Below, in pieces: positions 32,301 through 41,602 of a DNA stretch of 64,000 bases (its first letter is position 1; each line of letters opens with the position of its first letter). The stretch comes from Streptomyces sp. MNU76 (GTDB lineage Bacteria; Actinomycetota; Actinomycetes; Streptomycetales; Streptomycetaceae). Location: positions 620,001 to 684,000 of the forward strand of contig NZ_JAJKLK010000019.1 in the NCBI RefSeq assembly GCF_020982545.1, in the 5' to 3' direction. Position numbers and translations under genes: made by a program. The notes under the pieces are model-generated. The model was not told the DNA's origin. It searched no databases and saw only the letters and a program-made list of their open reading frames with translations.

Positions 32301-33104
32301 TCAGAGCACGCGCACCGCACCCGTCGCCGGGTAGCCGGAGAGGTCCTGGATGACGACGCCCTTGGAGGGGTTCGCCGCGTCGAGGTACTGGCCGTTACCG
32401 ATGTAGACACCCGTGTGGTAGGCCGAGCCCTTCGCGCCCCAGTACAGGATGTCGCCCACCTGGAGGTTCGACAGCGAGACCTCGGTGCCCTGCATCGACT
32501 GGTCCTGCGAGACCCGGGGGAGGTCCACGCCGACCTGCTTGAACGCGGCCTGCACGAGCGAGGAGCAGTCCCACGCGTTGGGGCCCGTGGCACCCAGCAC
32601 GTAGGCGTCGCCGAGCTGGGCCTTCAGGAAGCTGATGACCGTGCCGACGCTGCCGGAGGCCGGCGCCGTCGTGGTCGTCGTCGACGCCGAGTTGGTCGAG
32701 AGGGTGGCCCGCTCGGTGTCGCGCGAGGCGCGCTCGGCGGCGGCCTTGCGCTCGGCCTCCTCGGCGGCCTTCTTGCGGGCCTCTTCCTTCTTCGCCTTGG
32801 CGAGGTCCTTGTCGGCTTGCTTGGCCGCCTCCTCGGCGGCCGAGTCACGCTCGGCCTGCAGCTGGTATCCGGCCGCCATCACCTTCGTGGCGTCCGCGGA
32901 CTGCGCGGCCTGCGTGGCCAGGTCGGCCGTGAGGGTGGGCAGTTCGAGCGTCTGCGTCACCGGCTCCGCCGCGAAGGCCGACGTGGACGCGCCGGCCACT
33001 GCCACGGTGCTGAGAACGCCACCGGCGACTCCGGCGCGCATCGCGATCGAGGACGCGTTGCGGCGGGGTTTCCGGTGGCTGCGTATGTGAGCGGTGTGGG
33101 ACAT
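32301..33104 (-). CDS. secreted NlpC/P60 peptidoglycan endopeptidase
   Basis: 267 residues from the ATG at 33102-33104; starts at 33134 or 33161 are in frame and no ribosome site decides between them. The N-terminus (HIRSHRKPRRNAS, then a hydrophobic stretch ending TSAFA-AEP) is a signal peptide. Residues about 85-150 are a charged coiled coil rich in Ala, Glu and Lys (KQADKDLAKAKKEEARKK). The NlpC/P60 domain follows: LGDAYVLGATGPNAWDCSSLVQAAF with the catalytic Cys, YHTGVYIGNGQYLDA with the His. Such enzymes cut the peptide stems of peptidoglycan during growth and sporulation. The usual YxWGG start of the domain is altered to YVLGA. Confidence 0.88.
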   Translation of the reverse strand: MSHTAHIRSHRKPRRNASSIAMRAGVAGGVLSTVAVAGASTSAFAAEPVTQTLELPTLTADLATQAAQSADATKVMAAGYQLQAERDSAAEEAAKQADKDLAKAKKEEARKKAAEEAERKAAAERASRDTERATLSTNSASTTTTTAPASGSVGTVISFLKAQLGDAYVLGATGPNAWDCSSLVQAAFKQVGVDLPRVSQDQSMQGTEVSLSNLQVGDILYWGAKGSAYHTGVYIGNGQYLDAANPSKGVVIQDLSGYPATGAVRVL

Positions 33105-33250
33105 GGGTACAAGCGGTACCAGCGACTCCTCCATACCTTCAAGAAACGTGTGCTGCGCCACAGTTGTTCAACGGGGGCGCCGAATTTCTCGCGCGTCACT
33201 CTTTATTGACGCCGTAACGGGCATAGCGGACATGGTCGAACAGGCCTTTG

Positions 33251-33268
33251 ATCATGCACTTTCATGAT
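33251..33268. promoter_or_regulatory. inverted repeat ATCATG-N6-CATGAT
   Basis: A perfect 6-bp inverted repeat with a 6-bp spacer lies about 150 bp upstream of the NlpC/P60 start. It is a candidate operator for that gene; no regulator can be named. Confidence 0.35.
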
Positions 33269-33701
33269 TACGCCCGAATTGCCCTGCGCTTACCACCGAT
33301 CGCAGCGAGTGGCCAAGGCCCGTTGATTTGATCTCGGTCCGATGTGGCGCAGGTCACGGAACGGTCGCCCGTTCCCGGGGTGTCCCGCGCGGGAGGGCGC
33401 CCTCGCGGCGCTCGTGAACGCGTGCACGTGTCCACATCCGTCATCGGACCTCCCTCCGGGGTGTGAACGCGGGCTCTATCAAGTGGCCTCGTCCAGTGCC
33501 AATTTGCATGCAGCGGAACTCTCTTGATATGGAGACGCCCTGCGTGACCAGCGGTAACGAGCGAAAATGTCACTTGTGGTGATCAGTCTGGCGCTTCGTG
33601 TATGAAGATCGACGCTCATCCGACTTCATGATCCTTCGTCAGGTGGTGGAGATCACAAACTCGGTGCCGCACCCGTGTCGCAGATCACAGACCGGCAGGC
33701 A
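33269..33701. other. AT-richer divergent control region between nlpC and nuoA, no gene
   Basis: About 430 bp with lower GC than the surrounding genes and no convincing frame. It contains several TGATCA/GATCAC-type patches, for example around 33580 and 33652, which may be regulator sites for the nuo operon. Confidence 0.45.
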
Positions 33702-33707
33702 TAGGAT
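33702..33707 (+). promoter_or_regulatory. -10 hexamer of the nuo operon promoter
   Basis: TAGGAT matches the vegetative -10 consensus. Transcription would start near 33714, giving a leader of about 136 nt before nuoA. No good -35 is seen. Confidence 0.45.
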
Positions 33708-33722
33708 GCGGGGCAGTTGGGC

Positions 33723-33740
33723 TTGTGACCTGCTTCACAT
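33723..33740. promoter_or_regulatory. Rex operator (ROP) upstream of nuoA
   Basis: TTGTGA-CCTGC-TTCACAT keeps both half-sites of the Rex consensus (TTGTGAAcgcgTTCACAA). It lies about 10 bp after the predicted transcription start. Rex senses NADH/NAD+ and nuo is a known Rex target in S. coelicolor. Bound Rex would block the operon when NADH is low. Confidence 0.75.
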
Positions 33741-33849
33741 GTTCGCGATCTTCGTCGAGACGGACGGGGCTCGTGTGGCCGGTGGGGCGGGAGAGCAGGG
33801 CCGACGCAATCCGCCAGCAGTCAGTGCCGACTGAGAGGAGCGAGGAGCG

Positions 33850-34209
33850 GTGAACGCCTATGCGCCCATCCTCGTACTGGGAGCCCTCGGGGCAGGCTTT
33901 GCGATCTTCTCCGTGATCATGGCCACGCTGATCGGCCCGAAGCGTTACAACCGGGCCAAGCTAGAGGCCTACGAGTGCGGGATCGAGCCCACCCCCACGC
34001 CGGCCGGCGGCGGGCGGTTCCCCATCAAGTACTACCTGACGGCGATGCTCTTCATCGTCTTCGACATCGAGATCGTCTTCCTCTACCCCTGGGCCGTCAC
34101 CTTCGACGCCCTGGGTGTTTTCGGGCTCGTGGAGATGCTGCTCTTCGTGCTCACCGTCTTCGTCGCCTACGCGTACGTCTGGCGCCGCGGCGGCCTGGAA
34201 TGGGACTGA
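33850..34209 (+). CDS. nuoA: NADH-quinone oxidoreductase subunit A
   Basis: A protein of 119 residues from a GTG preceded by GAGGAGCG. Three membrane helices; the conserved loop reads YECGIEP, PIKYYLTAMLFIVFDIEIVFLYPWAV, the hallmark of NuoA. It belongs to the membrane arm near the quinone site and heads the 14-gene operon; nuoB starts 15 bp later. Confidence 0.96.
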   Translation: MNAYAPILVLGALGAGFAIFSVIMATLIGPKRYNRAKLEAYECGIEPTPTPAGGGRFPIKYYLTAMLFIVFDIEIVFLYPWAVTFDALGVFGLVEMLLFVLTVFVAYAYVWRRGGLEWD

Positions 34210-34224
34210 GGGGCCTTTAAGACC

Positions 34225-34775
<551 letters not shown>

Positions 34776-34779
<4 letters not shown>

Positions 34780-35546
34780 GCGACGCGAACGGCAAGAACG
34801 ATGCGAACGGCACCGGCGGGTCGAACGGGGTGAACCCGGAGAAGGACCTCGCCGCCTCCAACCTCCCCGGCCAGCGCGGTGACGGCGGCGAGGAGATCCG
34901 CGTCCAGCGCGGCATGTTCGGAGCGAACAACGGCGGCGACACCTCCGGCTACGGCGGCCTGGTCCGCTCCATCCGGCTCCCCGGGGAGGCCGTCCGCCCC
35001 TACGGCGGCTGGTTCGACGAGGTCGCCGACGAGCTGGAGGGCGCCCTGGAGGAACAGGGCCTCGTCCCCGAGAACGTGATCGACAGGACCGTCGTCGACC
35101 GGGGCGAGCTCACCTTCCACATCGAGCGCGAGCACCTGCCGACCGTCGCCCGCACCCTCCGCGACGACCCGGCCCTCCGCTTCGAGCTGTGCACCGGCGT
35201 CTCGGGCGTCCACTACCCCGGCGACAAGGGCCGCGAGCTGCACGCCGTCTACCACCTGCGCTCGATCACCCACAACCGGCTGATCCGCCTGGAGGTCTCC
35301 GCCCCGGACGCCGACCCGCACATCCCGTCGCTCGTCCCGGTCTACCCGACCAACGACTGGCACGAGCGCGAGGCGTACGACTTCTTCGGCATCGTCTTCG
35401 ACGGACACCCCGCGCTGACGCGGATCATGATGCCGGACGACTGGCAGGGCTTCCCGCAGCGCAAGGACTACCCCCTCGGCGGCATCCCCGTCGAGTACAA
35501 GGGCGCCCAGATCCCGGCTCCGGACCAGCGGAGGTCGTACTCATGA
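34776..35546 (+). CDS. nuoC: NADH-quinone oxidoreductase subunit C
   Basis: A protein of 256 residues. The core ends with the family signature NDWHEREAYDFFGIVFDGHPALTRIMMPDDW. The first 60 residues are an Asn/Gly/Asp-rich extension (NGKNDANGTGGSNGVN) not found in E. coli. NuoC is part of the connecting fragment that holds NuoB and NuoD. It overlaps both neighbours by four bases. Confidence 0.95.
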
Positions 35547-36883
35547 GCACGCAGCACGCATCGGCGGAGTCCGCCGCCTCGGCGCGCGAGACCACCGAGG
35601 GCACCGTCTACACGGTCACCGGCGGCGACTGGGACGAGGTCGCGGAGACCGCGGCCAGGTCCGACGACGAGCGCATCATCGTCAACATGGGCCCCCAGCA
35701 CCCGTCCACCCACGGTGTGCTCCGGCTGATCCTGGAGATCGACGGCGAGACCGTCACCGAGGCCCGCTGCGGCATCGGCTACCTCCACACCGGCATCGAG
35801 AAGAACCTCGAATACCGCACGTGGACCCAGGGCACCACGTTCGTGACGCGCATGGACTACCTGACGCCGTTCTTCAACGAGACGGCGTACTGCCTCGCCG
35901 TGGAGAAGCTCCTCGGCATCGAGGACCAGATCCCCGACCGCGCCACGATCATCCGGGTGCTCCTGATGGAGCTGAACCGGCTCTCCTCCCACCTGGTGTG
36001 CATCGCCACCGGCGGCATGGAGCTCGGCGCCACCACGATCATGATCTACGGCTTCCGTGATCGTGAACTCATTCTCGACATCTACGAGCTGATCACCGGC
36101 CTGCGCATGAACCACGCGTACATCCGGCCCGGTGGACTCGCCCAGGACCTGCCGCCCGGCGCGGTGGACCAGATCCGCGAGTTCGTGAAGAAGATGCAGA
36201 AGAACCTGCCCGAGTACGACAAGCTCGCCACCGGGAACCCCATCTTCAAGGCCCGTATGCAGGACGTCGGCTACCTCGACCTGTCCGGCTGCATGGCCCT
36301 CGGCGCCACCGGACCGATCCTGCGCTCCGCCGGCCTCCCGCACGACCTGCGCAAGGCCCAGCCGTACTGCGGCTACGAGACGTACGACTTCGACGTCCCG
36401 ACCGCCGACAGCTGCGACTCCTACGGCCGCTTCCTGATCCGCCTCGAAGAGATGCGCCAGTCCCTCAGGATCGTCGAGCAGTGCCTGGACCGGCTGCAGC
36501 CCGGCCCGGTCATGGTCGGCGACAAGAAGATCGCCTGGCCCGCGCAGCTCGCCCTGGGGCCGGACGGACTCGGCAACTCCCTGGACCACATCAAGAAGAT
36601 CATGGGCACATCCATGGAGGCCCTGATCCACCACTTCAAGCTGGTGACCGAGGGCTTCCGCGTCCCGCCGGGACAGGCGTACGCGGCCGTCGAGTCGCCC
36701 AAGGGCGAACTCGGGGTGCACGTCGTCTCCGACGGAGGCACCCGCCCCTTCCGGGTCCACTTCCGGGACCCGTCCTTCACCAACCTGCAGGCCATGGCGG
36801 CGATGTGCGAGGGCGGCCAGGTCGCCGACGTCATCGTCGCCGTCGCGTCCATCGACCCCGTGATGGGAGGCGTCGACCGGTGA
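35543..36883 (+). CDS. nuoD: NADH-quinone oxidoreductase subunit D
   Basis: A protein of 446 residues. MGPQHPSTHGVLRLILEIDGE carries the His that contributes to the quinone pocket; HTGIEKNLEYRTW, RLSSHLVC and CDSYGRFLIRLEEMRQS follow, the family order. The N-terminal 40 residues are variable. With NuoB it forms the quinone reduction site. The nuoE start overlaps its stop (GTGA). Confidence 0.97.
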   Translation: MSTQHASAESAASARETTEGTVYTVTGGDWDEVAETAARSDDERIIVNMGPQHPSTHGVLRLILEIDGETVTEARCGIGYLHTGIEKNLEYRTWTQGTTFVTRMDYLTPFFNETAYCLAVEKLLGIEDQIPDRATIIRVLLMELNRLSSHLVCIATGGMELGATTIMIYGFRDRELILDIYELITGLRMNHAYIRPGGLAQDLPPGAVDQIREFVKKMQKNLPEYDKLATGNPIFKARMQDVGYLDLSGCMALGATGPILRSAGLPHDLRKAQPYCGYETYDFDVPTADSCDSYGRFLIRLEEMRQSLRIVEQCLDRLQPGPVMVGDKKIAWPAQLALGPDGLGNSLDHIKKIMGTSMEALIHHFKLVTEGFRVPPGQAYAAVESPKGELGVHVVSDGGTRPFRVHFRDPSFTNLQAMAAMCEGGQVADVIVAVASIDPVMGGVDR

Positions 36884-37746
36884 CCACCACCCCCGAGGGC
36901 GTCAGCCTGGGCATGCCCCAACTGCCCGCGCCCGACTACCCGGACGACGTTCGGGCCCGGCTGGAGCGGGACGCGGCGGCCGTCGTCGCCCGCTACCCGG
37001 ACTCCCGGTCCGCCCTGCTGCCGCTGCTGCACCTCGTGCAGTCGGAGGAGGGCCATGTCACCCGCACCGGCATGCGGTTCTGCGCCGAGGTGCTCGGCCT
37101 GACCACGGCCGAGGTCACCGCCGTCGCCACCTTCTACTCCATGTACCGGCGGGGCCCCTCCGGCGACTACCAGGTGGGCGTCTGCACCAACACCCTGTGC
37201 GCGGTGATGGGCGGCGACGCGATCTTCGAGGCGCTGCAGGAGCACCTGGGCGTCGGCAACGGGGGGACCACCGACGACGGCAAGGTCACCCTGGAGCACA
37301 TCGAGTGCAACGCGGCCTGCGACTTCGCCCCGGTCGTGATGGTCAACTGGGAGTTCTTCGACAACCAGACCGTCGACAGCGCCAAGCGACTCGTCGACGA
37401 CCTGCGCGAGGGAGCCGAGGTCCGGCCCACGCGCGGGGCGCCGCTGTGCACCTTCAAGGACACCGCGCGGATCCTCGCCGGCTTCCCCGACGAGCGGCCC
37501 GGTGCCGTCGAGGCGAGCGGCGGCGCGGGCCCCGCGTCGCTGGTCGGCCTCCGCCTGGCCAGGGGAGAGGCCGGAGCCGCGCGCGTCGTTCACCCGCGGG
37601 ACGGCGGCCCGCACGACGAGCCGCAGGACCGCACGGTGCACGAGCCGTCGCCGACCGAACACCTCAGCTCGCACGACGCGCCACAGGAGACATCGGCCTC
37701 CGACCCGGCCCACCCGGCAGGGCCCGCCGCCGAGGAGGGGGAGTGA
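36880..37746 (+). CDS. nuoE: NADH-quinone oxidoreductase subunit E, with long C-terminal tail
   Basis: 288 residues, while E. coli NuoE has 166. The thioredoxin-like [2Fe-2S] domain (residues about 20-200) has VATFYSMYRRGP, CTNTLC (CxxxxC) and ECNAACDFAPVV (CxxxC), the four ligands of cluster N1a. The last 85 residues are rich in Pro, Glu, His and Ser and probably disordered. The domain passes electrons near FMN in NuoF. The nuoF ATG overlaps the stop by one base (TGATG). Confidence 0.95.
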   Translation: MTTTPEGVSLGMPQLPAPDYPDDVRARLERDAAAVVARYPDSRSALLPLLHLVQSEEGHVTRTGMRFCAEVLGLTTAEVTAVATFYSMYRRGPSGDYQVGVCTNTLCAVMGGDAIFEALQEHLGVGNGGTTDDGKVTLEHIECNAACDFAPVVMVNWEFFDNQTVDSAKRLVDDLREGAEVRPTRGAPLCTFKDTARILAGFPDERPGAVEASGGAGPASLVGLRLARGEAGAARVVHPRDGGPHDEPQDRTVHEPSPTEHLSSHDAPQETSASDPAHPAGPAAEEGE

Positions 37747-39101
37747 TGACGTTGGCACCCGAGATCAAGGGCAGCAGCCCGGAGAAGCTGCTCGCACCGG
37801 TGCTGTCGTCCTTCTGGGACGAGGACCGGCCCTGGACGCTCGACGTCTACCGCAGGCACGACGGCTACGAGGGACTGCGCAAGGCGCTGGCCATGACACC
37901 GGACGACGTCATCGCGTACGTCAAGGAGTCGGGACTGCGCGGCCGTGGCGGCGCGGGATTCCCGACCGGGATGAAATGGCAGTTCATTCCCCAGGGTGAT
38001 GGCAAACCGCACTATCTGGTTGTCAACGCCGACGAGTCGGAGCCCGGAACGTGCAAGGACATTCCGCTCCTCTTCGCGAACCCGCACAGCCTCATCGAGG
38101 GCATGATCATCGCGTGCTACGCCATTCGGTCCTCGCACGCCTTCATCTATCTGCGGGGTGAAGTCGTCCCCGTCCTGCGGCGGTTGCACGAGGCCGTCCG
38201 CGAGGCCTACGAGGCGGGTCTCCTCGGCGAGAACATCCTGGGCAGCGGACTCGACCTCGACATCACCGTGCACGCGGGCGCCGGTGCGTACATCTGCGGT
38301 GAGGAGACCGCGCTGCTCGACTCGCTCGAAGGCCGCCGTGGTCAACCGCGGCTGCGTCCTCCCTTCCCGGCTGTCGAGGGCCTCTACGCGTGCCCGACTG
38401 TCGTGAACAACGTCGAATCGATCGCGTCGGTTCCCGCCATCCTGCACAGGGGCAAGGAATGGTTCAGGTCGATGGGCAGCGACAAGTCCCCCGGCTTCAC
38501 GCTCTACTCGCTCAGCGGCCATGTCGCGAGCCCTGGCCAGTACGAGGCCCCGCTCGGCATCACGCTCCGCCAACTCCTGGAGATGAGCGGCGGCATGCGG
38601 CCCGGACACCGCCTCAAGTTCTGGACGCCGGGCGGCTCCTCCACCCCGATGTTCACCGACGAGCACCTCGACGTCCCCCTCGACTACGAGGGAGTGGGCG
38701 CCGCGGGTTCCATGCTCGGCACCAAGGCGCTCCAGTGCTTCGACGAGACCACCTGCGTCGTCCGGGCCGTCACCCGCTGGACCGAGTTCTACGCCCACGA
38801 GTCCTGCGGCAAGTGCACCCCCTGCCGCGAAGGCACCTACTGGCTGGTCCAGTTGCTGCGTGACATCGAGGCCGGCAAGGGCGTCATGAGCGACCTCGAC
38901 AAGCTGAACGACATCGCCGACAACATCAACGGCAAGTCCTTCTGCGCCCTCGGCGACGGCGCCGCCTCGCCGATCTTCTCCTCCCTCAAGTACTTCCGCG
39001 CGGAGTACGAGGACCACATCACGGGCCGGGGCTGCCCCTTCGACCCGGCCAGGTCGACGGCCTGGGCCGACCAGGACAAGCACGCGGAGGTGAACGCATG
39101 A
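37746..39101 (+). CDS. nuoF: NADH-quinone oxidoreductase subunit F
   Basis: A protein of 451 residues. It carries GLRGRGGAGFPTGMKW (NADH/FMN binding), NADESEPGTCKD and GAGAYICGEETALLDSLEG (FMN), and the N3 [4Fe-4S] ligands ESCGKCTPCREGT plus a later Cys in SFCALGDGAA. NuoF is the NADH-oxidising entry point of complex I. It overlaps nuoG by four bases. Confidence 0.97.
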   Translation: MTLAPEIKGSSPEKLLAPVLSSFWDEDRPWTLDVYRRHDGYEGLRKALAMTPDDVIAYVKESGLRGRGGAGFPTGMKWQFIPQGDGKPHYLVVNADESEPGTCKDIPLLFANPHSLIEGMIIACYAIRSSHAFIYLRGEVVPVLRRLHEAVREAYEAGLLGENILGSGLDLDITVHAGAGAYICGEETALLDSLEGRRGQPRLRPPFPAVEGLYACPTVVNNVESIASVPAILHRGKEWFRSMGSDKSPGFTLYSLSGHVASPGQYEAPLGITLRQLLEMSGGMRPGHRLKFWTPGGSSTPMFTDEHLDVPLDYEGVGAAGSMLGTKALQCFDETTCVVRAVTRWTEFYAHESCGKCTPCREGTYWLVQLLRDIEAGKGVMSDLDKLNDIADNINGKSFCALGDGAASPIFSSLKYFRAEYEDHITGRGCPFDPARSTAWADQDKHAEVNA

Positions 39102-41602
39102 CCGTGACCACCGGCGCTCCCTCCGGGAGCGGGGAGGCGGCGGTCCCGCCGGAAGATCTCGTCTCGCTGAGCATCGACGGCGTCGACATCAGCGTGCCCA
39201 AGGGCACCCTGGTCATCCGGGCCGCCGAACAGCTCGGCATCGAGATCCCCCGCTTCTGCGACCACCCCCTCCTCGACCCGGCCGGCGCCTGCCGTCAGTG
39301 CATCGTCGAGGTCGAGGGCCAGCGCAAGCCCATGGCGTCCTGCACGATCACCTGTACGGACGGGATGGTCGTCAGGACTCACCTCACCTCCCCGGTCGCG
39401 GAGAAGGCCCAGAAGGGTGTGATGGAGCTCCTGCTCATCAACCACCCGCTGGACTGCCCCGTCTGCGACAAGGGCGGCGAGTGCCCGCTGCAGAACCAGG
39501 CCATGTCGCACGGCCACTCCGAATCCCGCTTCGAGGGCCGCAAGCGGACGTACGAGAAGCCCGTCCCGATCTCCACGCAGGTCCTGCTCGACCGTGAGCG
39601 GTGCGTGCTGTGCGCCCGCTGCACCCGGTTCTCCAACCAGGTCGCCGGCGACCCGATGATCGAGCTGATCGAGCGGGGCGCGCTGCAGCAGGTCGGCACC
39701 GGCGAGGGCGACCCCTTCGAGTCGTACTTCTCCGGCAACACCATCCAGATCTGCCCCGTCGGCGCGCTGACCTCGGCGGCGTACCGATTCCGCTCCCGCC
39801 CCTTCGACCTGGTCTCCTCGCCGTCCGTGTGCGAGCACTGCTCCGGCGGCTGCGCCACCCGCACCGACCACCGGCGCGGCAAGGTCATGCGCCGCCTCGC
39901 GGCCGACGACCCCGAGGTCAACGAGGAGTGGATCTGCGACAAGGGCCGCTTCGCGTTCCGGTACGCGCAGCGACCCGACCGGCTCACCACCCCGCTCGTC
40001 CGCAACGCCGAGGGCGTCCTGGAGCCCGCGTCCTGGCCGGATGCCCTGGCGGTCGCCGCCCGGGGGCTGCTCGCCGCGCGCGGCAGGGCCGGTGTCCTGA
40101 CCGGCGGCCGGCTCACCGTCGAGGACGCCTACGCGTACAGCAAGTTCGCGCGCGTGGCCCTCGACACCAACGACATCGACTTCCGCGCGCGCGTGCACAG
40201 CGGCGAGGAGGCCGACTTCCTGGCCGCCCGGGTCGCCGGCCGCGGCCGCGACCTCGACGGTACGGGCGTCACGTACACCTCCCTGGAGAAGGCGCCCGCC
40301 GTCCTGCTGGTCGGGTTCGAGGCCGAGGAGGAGGCGCCCGGCGTCTTCCTGCGGCTGCGCAAGGCCTGGCGGAAGCACAAGCAGCGGGTGTTCTCGCTGG
40401 CCACGCACGCCACCCGGGGCCTGGAGAAGGCCGGCGGCACGCTGCTGCCCGCCGCGCCCGGCACCGAGACCGAGTGGCTGGACGCCCTCGCGAGCGGCTT
40501 CGGCCTCGACGACGACGGCACCAGGGCCGCCGAGGCGCTGCGTACCGAGGGCGCCGTGATCGTCGTCGGGGAGCGTCTCGCGGGCGTCGCGGGCGGGCTC
40601 ACCGCCGCCGTCCGCGCCGCGTCGCTGACCGGCGCGAAGCTGGTGTGGATCCCGCGCCGGGCCGGGGAGCGCGCCGCCGTCGAGGCGGGCGCGCTGCCGT
40701 CGGCGCTGCCGGGCGGGCGCCCGGCCACCGACCCGCGCGCGCGGGAGGAGGTCGCCGCCGCCTGGGGCGTCGCCGAACTCCCCGCGCGCTACGGCCGGGA
40801 CACCGGGCAGATCGTCGAGGCCGCCGCCACCGGAGAGCTCGGGGCCCTGGTGGTGGCGGGTGTGGAAGTCGGCGATCTGCCCGACCCGGCACGCGCGCGA
40901 GAGGCGCTCTCCGCGGTGGGCTTCCTGGTGTCGCTGGAACTGCGGCCCAGCGAGGTCACCGACCGTGCGGACGTCGTCCTCCCGGTCGCCGCCGTCGCCG
41001 AGAAGGCGGGCACCTTCGTCAACTGGGAGGGCCGCGTGCGGATGTTCGAAGCCGCGCTGAAGCCCGACCAGATGACCCGCCGGGTGGCACCCACCGACGG
41101 GCGCGCCCTGCAGATGCTGGCCGACGCCATGGACGTCCACCTCGGCCTGCCGGACCTGCGCACCACGCGCGCGGAGCTGGACCGCCTCGGGGCCTGGGAG
41201 GGGGCACGGGCCAACGAGCCGGTGGAGGTCGGGGCCGCGCTGCCCCGCCCGGCCGCCGGGGAGGCCGTCCTCGCCGGACACCGGCTGCTGCTCGACCAGG
41301 GCCGCCTCCAGGACGGCGACGAGGCGCTCGCCGGGACCCGGCACGCCGCCCACGCGCGCGTGTCGGCCGCCACGGCCGCCGAGACGGGTGTCAAGAACGG
41401 CGACCTCCTCGCGGTCAGCGGCCCCGCCGGGGTCGTCGAACTGCCGCTGCTGATCGCCGAGATGCCCGACCGCGTCGTCTGGCTGCCGCTGAACTCCACC
41501 GGCTCGGGCGTCGCCTCCGACACCGGGGCGCTGCCCGGCGCACTCGTCCGTATCGGCCCCGCGACGCTCGCCGCCGAGGCCCCCGAGGAGGTGGAGGCGT
41601 GA
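39098..41602 (+). CDS. nuoG: NADH-quinone oxidoreductase subunit G
   Basis: A protein of 834 residues. The N-terminal [2Fe-2S] domain has Cys at about 54, 65, 68 and 82 (FCDHPLL, ACRQC). Then the His-Cys3 site CPVCDKGGEC with a downstream His, and a ferredoxin-like CVLCARCTRFSNQ with CPVGAL. After that a molybdopterin-oxidoreductase-like domain follows, with SVCEHCSGGCATRTD; it lacks the cofactor function. This is the main electron wire of the peripheral arm. It overlaps nuoH by four bases. Confidence 0.96.
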   Translation: MTVTTGAPSGSGEAAVPPEDLVSLSIDGVDISVPKGTLVIRAAEQLGIEIPRFCDHPLLDPAGACRQCIVEVEGQRKPMASCTITCTDGMVVRTHLTSPVAEKAQKGVMELLLINHPLDCPVCDKGGECPLQNQAMSHGHSESRFEGRKRTYEKPVPISTQVLLDRERCVLCARCTRFSNQVAGDPMIELIERGALQQVGTGEGDPFESYFSGNTIQICPVGALTSAAYRFRSRPFDLVSSPSVCEHCSGGCATRTDHRRGKVMRRLAADDPEVNEEWICDKGRFAFRYAQRPDRLTTPLVRNAEGVLEPASWPDALAVAARGLLAARGRAGVLTGGRLTVEDAYAYSKFARVALDTNDIDFRARVHSGEEADFLAARVAGRGRDLDGTGVTYTSLEKAPAVLLVGFEAEEEAPGVFLRLRKAWRKHKQRVFSLATHATRGLEKAGGTLLPAAPGTETEWLDALASGFGLDDDGTRAAEALRTEGAVIVVGERLAGVAGGLTAAVRAASLTGAKLVWIPRRAGERAAVEAGALPSALPGGRPATDPRAREEVAAAWGVAELPARYGRDTGQIVEAAATGELGALVVAGVEVGDLPDPARAREALSAVGFLVSLELRPSEVTDRADVVLPVAAVAEKAGTFVNWEGRVRMFEAALKPDQMTRRVAPTDGRALQMLADAMDVHLGLPDLRTTRAELDRLGAWEGARANEPVEVGAALPRPAAGEAVLAGHRLLLDQGRLQDGDEALAGTRHAAHARVSAATAAETGVKNGDLLAVSGPAGVVELPLLIAEMPDRVVWLPLNSTGSGVASDTGALPGALVRIGPATLAAEAPEEVEA

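Noticed and set aside
33105..33600. ydaO riboswitch expected upstream of the NlpC/P60 gene
   Set aside because: The CCGACAGCU and GGGGUGAA blocks are absent on the minus strand here.
38837..41353. Long antisense frame opposite nuoG
   Set aside because: High-GC codon bias keeps the antisense frame open; it has no recognisable domain and the sense strand has all the NuoG clusters.
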